From Salinimicrobium sp049687495 (GTDB taxonomy: Bacteria > Bacteroidota > Bacteroidia > Flavobacteriales > Flavobacteriaceae), in contig JBAVJB010000061.1 of NCBI GenBank assembly GCA_049687495.1, forward strand, positions 1 to 30,850: DNA of 30,850 nt, given 5' to 3'. The notes under the pieces were generated by a model. That model was not told where the DNA came from. It searched no databases and saw only the letters and a list, made by a program, of their open reading frames with translations. Of this stretch, positions 15,707 to 23,124 are shown in pieces. Position 1 is the stretch's first letter. The number at the start of each line of letters is the position of its first letter. The position numbers and the translations under genes are program-made.

Positions 15707-16447
15707 CTACTGAAAAAGCTTCTTTTTACGCAGCTCAAAGTTCTTACCCAGGTAAACTTTTCGTACCATCTCGTCTTCGGCAAGTTCTTCAGGGATTCCG
15801 GCTTTTAAGATGCGGCCTTCGAACATGAGGTAAGTTCTGTCGGTAATCGCAAGGGTTTCCTGTACGTTGTGGTCGGTAATGAGAATACCTATGTTCTTAT
15901 CCTTCAGCTGGGCCACAATGCGCTGAATGTCTTCTACCGCAACGGGATCAACTCCCGCAAAAGGTTCATCGAGAAGGATAAAGTTAGGATCGGTAGCTAA
16001 AGCACGCGCGATCTCTGTTCTTCGGCGTTCGCCACCGCTTAAAAGGTCTCCGCGGTTCTTCCTGATATGTCCTAACCCGAACTCTTCAATGAGCGACTCC
16101 ATCTTCATTTGCCGCTCTTTCTTCGATAGCTTTGTAAGCTCCAGGACGCTCATGATGTTATCTTCAATGCTCAATTTTCTAAAGACCGATGCTTCCTGCG
16201 CCAGGTAGCCGATCCCGTATTGAGCCCGCTTATACATCGGGAATTTTGTGATGTTCTCCCTGTCGAGAAAGATCCTGCCGCCGTTGGGTTTTATCAGCCC
16301 CACGATCATATAGAACGAAGTAGTTTTACCGGCACCGTTAGGCCCAAGAAGCCCCACGATCTCTCCCTGGTTCACTTCCAGGGAAATACCTTTTACAACT
16401 TCACGTCCTTTGTAGGATTTGATAAGGGTATCGGCGAATAATTTCAT
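15707..16447 (-). CDS. lptB: LPS export ABC transporter ATPase LptB
   Basis: The cytoplasmic ATPase that powers LptFG extraction of lipopolysaccharide from the inner membrane. The 246 residues contain Walker A GPNGAGKTT (35-43), Q-loop YLAQEASVFRKLS, signature LSGGERRRTEIARAL, Walker B FILLDEPFAGVDP and H-loop LITDHNVQETLAITDR; the EASVF and FAGVDP segments are typical of LptB. It is the last gene of the kdsD-tatC-AhpD-like-lptB run, separated from the previous gene by 102 bases of purine/pyrimidine-rich repeat. Confidence 0.95.
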   Translation of the reverse strand: MKLFADTLIKSYKGREVVKGISLEVNQGEIVGLLGPNGAGKTTSFYMIVGLIKPNGGRIFLDRENITKFPMYKRAQYGIGYLAQEASVFRKLSIEDNIMSVLELTKLSKKERQMKMESLIEEFGLGHIRKNRGDLLSGGERRRTEIARALATDPNFILLDEPFAGVDPVAVEDIQRIVAQLKDKNIGILITDHNVQETLAITDRTYLMFEGRILKAGIPEELAEDEMVRKVYLGKNFELRKKKLFQ

Positions 16448-16481
16448 TCTAGTAGTATCTTTTTCGGAATCTAAAGGTAGA

Positions 16482-16549
16482 ACAAAGAAAAGAGAAAAGA
16501 GAATAAAGAAAATTTTCAGTCTCTTCTCTCTCCTCTTTTTTCTATTTTC
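16482..16549. repeat. Purine-rich/pyrimidine-rich imperfect inverted repeat
   Basis: A run of GAAAAGAGAAAAGAG on the left is mirrored by CTCTTCTCTCTCCTC on the right around AAAATTTT, so a long imperfect hairpin can form. It lies between the AhpD-like gene and lptB and could act as a weak terminator or processing site. A similar purine tract occurs at 116-145. Confidence 0.45.
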
Positions 16550-16900
16550 TTAACTATTGATAGTTTCAAGTTCTTCCCAGAACTCGTAGGCTCTTCTCAA
16601 GTGAGGGATTACAATAGTACCGCCTATCAAGGTGGCAATACTTAAAGCTTCCATCACCTCTTCTTTTGACAAACCTTCTTTGTGACAGGTTTCGAGGTGA
16701 TATCTTACACAATCATCACATCTAAGCACAGTTGAAGCTACCAGCCCCAAAAGTTCTTTTGTTTTTATATCCAGGGCACCCGCTGCAAAAGCATTGGTGT
16801 CAAGGTTAAAAATGCGTTTTATGATCTTATTGTTGTCGCCAAGGATCTTGTCGTTCATCTTTTGGCGATATGCGTTAAATTCTTCTACCTGGTTCTTCAT
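16550..16900 (-). CDS. AhpD-like carboxymuconolactone decarboxylase family protein
   Basis: A 116-residue all-helical protein with the C-x2-C-x3-H motif of the family (C61, C64, H68 in LRCDDCVRYHLE), which in AhpD-type members forms a redox-active disulfide that helps peroxide detoxification. True decarboxylases of the family lack this CxxC, so a thiol redox role is more likely. Its ATG overlaps the tatC stop by four bases (16897-16900), indicating translational coupling to the Tat translocase gene. How it serves the envelope genes around it is not clear from sequence. Confidence 0.88.
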   Translation of the reverse strand: MKNQVEEFNAYRQKMNDKILGDNNKIIKRIFNLDTNAFAAGALDIKTKELLGLVASTVLRCDDCVRYHLETCHKEGLSKEEVMEALSIATLIGGTIVIPHLRRAYEFWEELETINS

Positions 16901-17730
16901 CTTTGTTGCTTCCTAAGCCTTCTTTCTTCTCGTTTAAAAACAATATTTGATATAATTATACTTATCTCGTACAGGAATAAAACCGGGATCGCCACAATGA
17001 TCTGGCTCAAAATATCCGGCGGGGTAATGATCGCCGAAATGATCAACACGATCACCAGGGCGAACTTCCTGTATTTTCTTAGAAACTGAGGCGTCACCAG
17101 TCCGATGCGCGTCAGGAAATAAATGACGATGGGCAGCTCAAAGATCAGGCCACAAGCTATGACCGAAGAGCGCACCAGGCTAATATAACTGCCAATGTCA
17201 AATTCGTTAAGTACTTTCTCGCTTACCTGGTATTTTCCGAGGAAATTGATGGAAAGCGGGGTAATAAGATAATACCCGAACAATACGCCCAGAAAGAACA
17301 GGAAAGAAGAGATGAAAATAAATCCCCTCGCGTTCTTGCGCTCGTTTGAACGTAAGGCAGGAGAGATGAACCTCCAGAATTCGAATAGTACGTATGGAAA
17401 TGCGATAATGAATCCTGCTGTGATCGCTGTCCAGATGTGAGCAGAGAATTGGCCACCCATGGTTCTTGACTGAATGGTAAAGGGCATTTCATCAAAACAA
17501 AATCCGCCTTCCAGTCCAACCGCTGTAGACATGCGGCAAAGGATATCGTAGGTGAAAAAGTCGGCATCTGCCGGCCCGAAAAGCAGGGTGTCAAAAATGA
17601 AATGCTTCAGAAAAAAAGCTACAGTTGCAGCTATGACCACTGCAAAGGTTGCCCTTATCAAATGCCAGCGCAATTCCTCCAGGTGGTCCAAAAATGACAT
17701 TTCCCCAGGGTTTTTTTCTACTTTGGCCAT
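16897..17730 (-). CDS. tatC: Sec-independent (Tat) protein translocase subunit TatC
   Basis: The receptor subunit of the twin-arginine pathway, which exports folded proteins across the inner membrane. The 277 residues begin with the family's cytoplasmic motif MSFLDHLEELRWHLIR (about 11-26) and contain about six membrane helices. The segments FSAHIWTAITAGFIIAFPYVLFEFWRFISPAL and the later FELPIVIYFLTRIGLV are typical. It ends in a basic tail (KREERRLRKQQR). The start overlaps the kdsD stop by one base (TAATG). No tatA is present, so TatA must be encoded elsewhere. Confidence 0.96.
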   Translation of the reverse strand: MAKVEKNPGEMSFLDHLEELRWHLIRATFAVVIAATVAFFLKHFIFDTLLFGPADADFFTYDILCRMSTAVGLEGGFCFDEMPFTIQSRTMGGQFSAHIWTAITAGFIIAFPYVLFEFWRFISPALRSNERKNARGFIFISSFLFFLGVLFGYYLITPLSINFLGKYQVSEKVLNEFDIGSYISLVRSSVIACGLIFELPIVIYFLTRIGLVTPQFLRKYRKFALVIVLIISAIITPPDILSQIIVAIPVLFLYEISIIISNIVFKREERRLRKQQR

Positions 17731-18695
17731 TAAATAATTCCTTCTCTAATTAAATTGTGTAGGTGCACCACCCCGTAATATTTACCATCTTTCACCGCCA
17801 GTAGCTGTGAGATCTTATTCTCCTCCAGCACATCCAGCGCATCTACGGCCATAGCCTCAAAATCGATGGTCTTGGGATTCTCGCTCATGATATCTTTGGC
17901 CTGCAGGCCGGAGATATCGGTGCTTTTGTATAACATGCGGCGTATGTCCCCGTCTGTCACGATTCCAATGATCTTATCGTCTTCTATTACAGCGGCTACT
18001 CCCAGCATTTTTTCAGAGATCTCTACGATCACCTGCGGAATGGGAGTATCGGGGGAAACCCGTGGTTTCTGGTTCTGGTCGGCAATATCACAAACTCTTA
18101 AGTATAGCTTTTTGCCAAGCGCTCCTCCCGGATGGTACTTCGCAAAATCACTGCTGGAAAAGCCTCTCATTTGCAGCAGGCAAACGGCCAGAGCATCGCC
18201 CATAACGAGTTGCGCCGTTGTGCTTGTTGTAGGAGCCAGGTTATTCGGGCAGGCCTCTTTTTCAACAAAAACGTTTAAAGTCTGGTCTGCCTGTTGGCCC
18301 AGGAAAGAATCGGTATTTCCGGTAATGGCTATAAGATGATTTCCGAAGTTTTTAATGAGCGGTACAAGCACCTTGATTTCGGGCGTATTTCCGCTTTTTG
18401 AGATACAGATCACAACATCTTCCTGCAGAATGGTTCCCAGGTCACCGTGAATGGCATCGGCTGCGTGCATAAAAACTGCGGGTGTCCCGGTAGAGTTCAA
18501 CGTGGCCACGATCTTGGTGGCTATAGCTGCACTTTTTCCAATTCCGGTGATGATGACTCTACCCTTTGACTTGTAGATGGCTTCTACTGCATTTGCAAAA
18601 TTTTGGTCTAATAATTGCTCTAAATTTTGTATTGCTTTGGCTTCAGTTAAAATGGTTTCTCTGGCGACAGAGAGTATTTTTTCTTGAGGTGTCAA
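17730..18695 (-). CDS. kdsD: Arabinose-5-phosphate isomerase, KpsF/GutQ family
   Basis: Converts ribulose 5-phosphate to arabinose 5-phosphate, the precursor of Kdo in LPS. The 321 residues have an N-terminal SIS domain (about 30-170) with GIGKSAAIATKI (51-62), the HAADAIHGDLG segment and the SKSGNTPE sugar-phosphate loop. A tandem CBS pair follows (about 205-321), including GIVTDGDIRRML. The domain order and length match KdsD. First gene of an operon with tatC, the AhpD-like gene and lptB, tying Kdo supply to LPS transport. It is divergent from recQ across an 83-base gap. Confidence 0.94.
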   Translation of the reverse strand: MTPQEKILSVARETILTEAKAIQNLEQLLDQNFANAVEAIYKSKGRVIITGIGKSAAIATKIVATLNSTGTPAVFMHAADAIHGDLGTILQEDVVICISKSGNTPEIKVLVPLIKNFGNHLIAITGNTDSFLGQQADQTLNVFVEKEACPNNLAPTTSTTAQLVMGDALAVCLLQMRGFSSSDFAKYHPGGALGKKLYLRVCDIADQNQKPRVSPDTPIPQVIVEISEKMLGVAAVIEDDKIIGIVTDGDIRRMLYKSTDISGLQAKDIMSENPKTIDFEAMAVDALDVLEENKISQLLAVKDGKYYGVVHLHNLIREGII

Positions 18696-18778
18696 ATTTG
18701 TAGAATTATGAATTGCATGAACTAAAGATTAATGTATCTTTAATTGTGCAAATGTATGTAAAATTGTAACACAATTGA

Positions 18779-20980
18779 ATGACTTCCCAGGAAATCGATT
18801 TACACGAACAGCTTAAAAAATACTTTGGTTTTAGTCAGTTTAAAGGCCTTCAGGAAGAGGTGATTAAGAGCATTGTGAACGATCACAATACTTTTGTTGT
18901 CATGCCTACGGGAGGCGGGAAATCTCTATGTTACCAGCTCCCCGCTTTGATAAAAGAAGGCACCGCAATTGTGGTCTCTCCACTTATTGCATTGATGAAA
19001 AATCAGGTAGATGCTATCCGCGGAATTTCTTCTGAAAACGGAATAGCGCATGTGCTGAACTCCTCCCTTAACAAGACCGAGGTCAAACAGGTGAAGGAGG
19101 ACATAAGAAACGGAATTACAAAACTGCTGTACGTTGCCCCCGAATCTCTCACCAAGGAAGAGAACGTCGAGTTTCTTCGCAGCGTTAGGATCTCATTTTT
19201 GGCTATAGACGAGGCCCACTGTATCAGTGAATGGGGACACGACTTCAGGCCCGAATACCGGAACCTGCGGAATATCGTTCAAAGGATCGGTGAAAATATA
19301 CCTATTATAGGTCTTACCGCAACGGCTACCCCCAAGGTGCAGGAAGATATTCTGAAAAACCTGGGAATTACAGATGCCCGTACGTTTAAGGCCTCTTTTA
19401 ACCGGCCTAACCTGTATTACGAGATACGGCCCAAGACGAAAAATGTCGATGCCGATATCATCCGCTTTATCAAGCAAAACCAGGGAAAGACCGGGATCAT
19501 TTATTGCCTTAGCCGAAAGCGGGTAGAAGAGTTGGCGCAGACGCTGCAGGTGAATGGAATTTCCGCAGTGCCTTACCACGCAGGACTGGATGCAAAAACG
19601 CGTTCCAAACACCAGGACATGTTCCTTATGGAAGATGTGGATGTAGTTGTTGCCACTATTGCCTTCGGAATGGGAATAGATAAACCCGATGTGCGTTTTG
19701 TGATCCATCATGATATTCCCAAGAGTATAGAAAGTTATTACCAGGAAACCGGCCGTGCCGGAAGGGACGGCGGCGAAGGCCATTGCCTCGCGTTCTATTC
19801 CTATAAAGATATTGAGAAGCTGGAGAAATTCATGAGCGGGAAACCCGTGGCCGAACAGGAAATTGGCCATGCCCTGCTGCAGGAAGTTGTAGCTTTTGCC
19901 GAAACTTCTGTTTCGAGAAGAAAATTCATCCTGCACTATTTCGGGGAAGAGTTTGACGAAAAGACCGGTGAGGGTGCCAACATGGATGACAATGTTCGTA
20001 ACCCTAAGAAGAAGCATGAAGCTCAGGACCAAATGGAGCTTCTTTTGAAAGCCGTCAAGGCTACCAATCAGTTGTACAAGGCCAAAGATGTGGTGAACAC
20101 CCTGGTTGGGAAATCAAATGCTGTGATAAAATCACATAGGACCAACGATAATGAGATCTTCGGAAAAGGTAGCGATCGCGATTCGAAATACTGGATGGCA
20201 TTGCTGCGCCAGGCTTTAGTTGCAGGTTATCTGCGGAAGGATATTGAGACCTACGGGGTGGTAAAACTCACCGAAAAAGGAGAACAATTCCTTGAGAAGC
20301 CGGAGTCTTTTATGATGACCGAGGATCATATTTATGAACTGGGTGGCAATGACAGTATTGTTACGGCTGCTAAAGGCGCCGGGGGCGGAACAGATGAGAA
20401 ACTGGTGAAGATGCTGAAGGAGCTGCGTAAAAAAGTAGCTCAAAAACTGGGAGTGCCACCTTTTGTAGTATTTCAGGATCCTTCAATTGAAGACATGGCT
20501 CTCAAATATCCTATTTCTACTCAGGAGTTGAGCAACATTCACGGTGTGGGAGAAGGCAAGGCCAAGAAATACGGAAAAGATTTTGTGGAGCTCATTGGCA
20601 GGTATGTGGAGGACAATGACATTACCCGGCCGGATGACCTGGTGGTCAAGACCACGGGTGCCAACAGCGGCTTAAAGCTATACATCATACAGAACGTGGA
20701 CCGCAAATTGCCGTTAGTCGACATTGCAGCTGCCAAGGGTATGGAAATGCCCGATTTCATCAAGGAAATGGAGGCTATCGTCTACAGCGGAACCAAGCTG
20801 AACATCAACTACTGGATAGACGAGATCTTAGACGAAGACCAGCAGGATGAGATCCATGAATATTTCCTGGAAGCTCAAACTGACAAGATCGAGGAAGCGC
20901 TAGAAGAATTCGACGGTGATTTTGACGAAGAAGAGCTTAGGTTGTACCGCATCAAATTCATCAGTGAAGTCGCCAATTAA
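18779..20980 (+). CDS. recQ: ATP-dependent DNA helicase RecQ, without zinc-cluster cysteines
   Basis: A 3'-5' helicase acting in recombination and repair. The 733-residue protein has motif I MPTGGGKS (42-49), motif II DEAH, TATATPKVQ, motif V ATIAFGMGIDKPDVRFVIHHDIPKS and motif VI QETGRAGRDG. A winged-helix region and an HRDC-like domain (VFQDPSIEDMALKYP...LSNIHGVGEGKAKKYG) follow, then an acidic tail. After SRRKFILHYFGEEFDE, where RecQ normally has a four-cysteine zinc cluster, the sequence reads GANMDDNVRNPKKK. No cysteine occurs anywhere after GEGHC in the helicase core. The frame is intact, so this is a family variant rather than decay. Confidence 0.95.
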   Translation: MTSQEIDLHEQLKKYFGFSQFKGLQEEVIKSIVNDHNTFVVMPTGGGKSLCYQLPALIKEGTAIVVSPLIALMKNQVDAIRGISSENGIAHVLNSSLNKTEVKQVKEDIRNGITKLLYVAPESLTKEENVEFLRSVRISFLAIDEAHCISEWGHDFRPEYRNLRNIVQRIGENIPIIGLTATATPKVQEDILKNLGITDARTFKASFNRPNLYYEIRPKTKNVDADIIRFIKQNQGKTGIIYCLSRKRVEELAQTLQVNGISAVPYHAGLDAKTRSKHQDMFLMEDVDVVVATIAFGMGIDKPDVRFVIHHDIPKSIESYYQETGRAGRDGGEGHCLAFYSYKDIEKLEKFMSGKPVAEQEIGHALLQEVVAFAETSVSRRKFILHYFGEEFDEKTGEGANMDDNVRNPKKKHEAQDQMELLLKAVKATNQLYKAKDVVNTLVGKSNAVIKSHRTNDNEIFGKGSDRDSKYWMALLRQALVAGYLRKDIETYGVVKLTEKGEQFLEKPESFMMTEDHIYELGGNDSIVTAAKGAGGGTDEKLVKMLKELRKKVAQKLGVPPFVVFQDPSIEDMALKYPISTQELSNIHGVGEGKAKKYGKDFVELIGRYVEDNDITRPDDLVVKTTGANSGLKLYIIQNVDRKLPLVDIAAAKGMEMPDFIKEMEAIVYSGTKLNINYWIDEILDEDQQDEIHEYFLEAQTDKIEEALEEFDGDFDEEELRLYRIKFISEVAN

Positions 20981-21007
20981 TAGCAACAGAAATTTTTGAC
21001 ATTTTTG

Positions 21008-21035
21008 AGCCGGAATGTTTTGTTCCGGCTTTTTT
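21008..21035 (+). terminator. Terminator of recQ
   Basis: Stem AGCCGGAA/TTCCGGCT with a 7-base loop and six T. It is preceded by a half copy of the repeat motif (GACATTTTTGAG at 20998-21009). Confidence 0.9.
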
Positions 21036-21051
21036 GTGCTGAAATCTTTCG

Positions 21052-21109
21052 CCCCTACGGGGCTAACCAATTATCGTTGCTCACTATCGATGTTTCGTTC
21101 CTACGGAAC
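21052..21109. repeat. Two covarying hairpin units of the REP family
   Basis: GCCCCTACGGGGC (21052-21064) and GTTCCTACGGAAC (21097-21109) match the GTCCC-tac-GGGAC unit, but each has a base change in one arm compensated in the other. They lie at the far left of the transposase-associated repeat cluster. Confidence 0.7.
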
Positions 21110-21222
21110 TTTTCATTATTGTTCATTTCCATGGTGAGTATTTGGATTTTTTGGTGTCTAGTGATTTCTTAAGTTCGGAGATAAAATTTTGAGGGGCACT
21201 TGAGCCTTTTCTTAACTGTGAT

Positions 21223-21384
21223 GTCCCGTAGGGACTTAAGATTGGTAACGGGAACTGAGAGAAAAAAAGAGTCCCGTAGGGACGAAACATTGGTAAACAA
21301 GGGAGGAAGGGAACAAACATAGTCCCGTAGGGACTAGACATTGGTAAAAAAGGTGAACGATGAATAGCATAGTCCCGTAGGGAC
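21223..21384. repeat. Array of four GTCCCGTAGGGAC hairpin units
   Basis: Identical 13-bp units start at 21223, 21271, 21322 and 21372 (spacing 48, 51, 50). Three are followed by a common ATTGGTAA. Each is a 5-bp stem with a 3-base loop; the asymmetric loop (gta versus tac) gives it direction. All four lie on the 3' side of the transposase and point the same way. The intervening sequence encodes nothing I recognise. Confidence 0.85.
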
Positions 21385-21390
21385 GATAGA

Positions 21391-21848
21391 TCATTCCGGA
21401 GTCTTGAATACGTACCTTGAATTATACTCTACCTGATGCTGGCGAAGAAATTGAAGATATTCTTCAGTAAATGACTTTTTTTGATGGTGTTCTTCCTGTT
21501 TTTCGATGTACTTGATCACATTAGGTAATAGAAATTGTGAAACTGCAAAAGCTCCAAAACCTTCCTGCCATTGGAATTTTTTTTGGGTAAACCTGTTTTC
21601 GTTGATCCATTTTGACTGCCTTTTATGTCTTGTAACAAATCTGAAATCGATTGGTTCGGTCTTAAACCGATCAAGATATGCAGGTGGTCAGGCATTCCAT
21701 TGATGATGATCATTTTGTGACCATTCTGCTGAACAATACCCGTGATATATTGGTACAACCTATCTTTCCAATCACTGCGTATCAATGATTTCCGAAATTT
21801 TACGGCGAAAACCAAATGTAGATGGATTTGTGTAAAGGTATTTGCCAC
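21391..21848 (-). pseudogene. Frameshifted IS200-like/RAYT transposase (Y1 HUH family)
   Basis: The N-terminal part, MANTFTQIHLHLVFAVKFRKSL to LLQDIKG, carries the HUH motif in MPDHLHILIG. After ggc at about 21618 the frame breaks. One base back, translation continues as QSKWINENRF, KKFQWQEGFGAF, then VIKYIEKQEEHHQKKSF with the likely catalytic Tyr, and finally RYVFKTPE and a TGA at 21393-21391. Restoring one base gives 152 residues, the usual length. Both halves are otherwise clean, so inactivation looks recent (or the base is a sequencing error). The flanking GTCCC-GGGAC hairpins fit the pairing of REP-associated tyrosine transposases with REP sequences. Confidence 0.88.
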
Positions 21849-21891
21849 GTTGCCAATTACTTGTTGTTGAATTTAAATAAAAAAATCTTAC

Positions 21892-21955
21892 GTCCCTACG
21901 GGACTTTGTGAGAATTGTGAATATGTTTTCTAACGATGTTCTGTCCCTACGGGAC
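21892..21955. repeat. Two GTCCCTACGGGAC hairpin units on the 5' side of the transposase
   Basis: Exact 13-bp units at 21892-21904 and 21943-21955, 51 bases apart, are inverted relative to the four at 21223-21384. The transposase is thus bracketed by inverted arrays. Positions 21956-22089 hold nothing further that I recognise. Confidence 0.85.
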
Positions 21956-22089
21956 AATAATTATTCTAAGCAGAACGAACTGGAGTAAAGAATCTCAAGA
22001 TTAATCCTGGATAACAGGAATAGCCAAAGATTTCTTCCTAAAGCTTTGTTATACCTGCATAATTAACTGAATCCTCTAAAAAGCTTTCT

Positions 22090-22097
22090 TATCTTTG
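22090..22097 (+). promoter_or_regulatory. -7 box for the immunophilin gene
   Basis: TATCTTTG matches TAnnTTTG, 22 bases before the ATG at 22120. No TTTG is seen at the -33 position. Confidence 0.55.
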
Positions 22098-22119
22098 CAT
22101 TTTAACTTAAAAAGCAGTT

Positions 22120-23052
22120 ATGAACGACGGATTATATGCAAAATTCCATACTTCTAAGGGAGATATTCTTGTAGAACTGGAATTTGAAAAAACACCGGGT
22201 ACGGTGGGCAACTTTGTTGGGTTGGCCGAAGGAAAACTTGAGAACGAGGCACGGCCCCAGGGACAACCTTATTATGACGGACTTAAATTTCACAGGGTAA
22301 TTCCTGATTTTATGATCCAGGGTGGTGACCCTAAGGGAACAGGAGTCGGCGGTCCCGGCTACCAGTTTGAAGACGAGATTAAAGCTGAACTAAAACACGA
22401 TCGCCCGGGAATACTTTCCATGGCAAATGCGGGCCCCGGAACTAACGGAAGCCAGTTCTTTATTACTCACACTCCAACGCCTTGGCTGGACGGCAAACAT
22501 ACCGTTTTTGGACATGTTGTTGAAGGACAGGACGTGGTAGACGCGATTCAGCAGGGAGATAAAATTGAAAAGCTGGATATTATTCGCGAAGGAGAAGCAG
22601 CAAAGAACTACAACGCTGTGGAATCTTTCCGCCAGTTCAATGGTGCTAAAGCCGAGAGAGAGGCTGCAGCAAAAAAGCAACAGGAGGAAATGATGGGTGA
22701 ACTTGCCCAGGGCTTTGAAAAGACCGAGAGCGGCTTGCGCTACAAATTCATTTCTGAAGGTAACGGTAAAAAAGCTGAAAAAGGTAAAACCGTTTCAGTT
22801 CACTACAAAGGAATGCTGGCTGACGGAAAGGTTTTTGACTCTTCCTATAAAAGAAAACAGCCTATTGAATTTCCGCTGGGGAAAGGACACGTGATAGAAG
22901 GTTGGGATGAAGGTATCCAGCTTCTGAAAGAAGGCGACCAGGCAAGATTTGTTATTCCGTCGCATCTTGGCTACGGTGCAAGGGGTGCCGGCGGAGTGAT
23001 CCCACCAAATGCGACGCTCATTTTCGATGTCGAGCTGGTGAAAGTAAAATAG
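22120..23052 (+). CDS. Dual-family immunophilin: cyclophilin-FKBP fusion prolyl isomerase
   Basis: A 310-residue peptidyl-prolyl cis-trans isomerase with two unrelated catalytic domains. Residues 5-160 are a cyclophilin (FHRVIPDFMIQGGD at 57-70, GTNGSQFFITHTPTPWLDGKHTVFG at 107-131). A charged linker (about 165-200) leads to an FKBP domain at 222-310 (VSVHYKGMLADGKVFDSS, GHVIEGWDEGIQLLKEGD, VIPSHLGYG, IPPNATLIFDVELVKVK). Active-site residues of both appear intact, including R59 and W262. With no signal peptide it should act in the cytoplasm as a folding factor. Such fusions have, as I recall, been described from Flavobacterium as CFBP-type immunophilins. It ends in a terminator shared with the convergent peroxiredoxin gene. 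Confidence 0.93.
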   Translation: MNDGLYAKFHTSKGDILVELEFEKTPGTVGNFVGLAEGKLENEARPQGQPYYDGLKFHRVIPDFMIQGGDPKGTGVGGPGYQFEDEIKAELKHDRPGILSMANAGPGTNGSQFFITHTPTPWLDGKHTVFGHVVEGQDVVDAIQQGDKIEKLDIIREGEAAKNYNAVESFRQFNGAKAEREAAAKKQQEEMMGELAQGFEKTESGLRYKFISEGNGKKAEKGKTVSVHYKGMLADGKVFDSSYKRKQPIEFPLGKGHVIEGWDEGIQLLKEGDQARFVIPSHLGYGARGAGGVIPPNATLIFDVELVKVK

Positions 23053-23060
23053 CCAAAACA

Positions 23061-23091
23061 AAAAAAAAGCCTCACGATGTGAGGCTTTTTT
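23061..23091. terminator. Bidirectional terminator between convergent genes
   Basis: Stem AAGCCTCAC/GTGAGGCTT with a 3-base loop, an A-run to the left and a T-run to the right. It can serve both the immunophilin (plus) and the peroxiredoxin (minus). Confidence 0.9.
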
Positions 23092-23100
23092 AATAGGCTT

Positions 23101-23117
23101 CAAAAATGACATTTTTG
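23101..23117. repeat. CAAAAATG-A-CATTTTTG palindrome
   Basis: An exact copy of the 17-bp motif, seven bases beyond the peroxiredoxin stop codon, with the same GAGAGG flank as at 5466-5489. The real terminator hairpin lies further downstream, so this copy is extra to termination. Confidence 0.75.
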
Positions 23118-23124
23118 AGAGGTC

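Noticed and set aside
17689..17702. Another apparent copy of the CAAAAATGACATT motif, in tatC
   Set aside because: Here the sequence encodes the conserved TatC motif EMSFLD, and the right arm is not complete, so coincidence with coding constraint is the better explanation.
19193..20032. 279-codon frame opposite recQ
   Set aside because: It is antisense to the conserved helicase motifs. Long shadow frames are common opposite biased codons, and it matches no family.
21223..21384. Regularly spaced repeats that might be a CRISPR array
   Set aside because: The repeat is only 13 bp and palindromic, the intervals share sequence, unit orientation reverses across the transposase, and no cas gene is present. 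It is a REP-type array.
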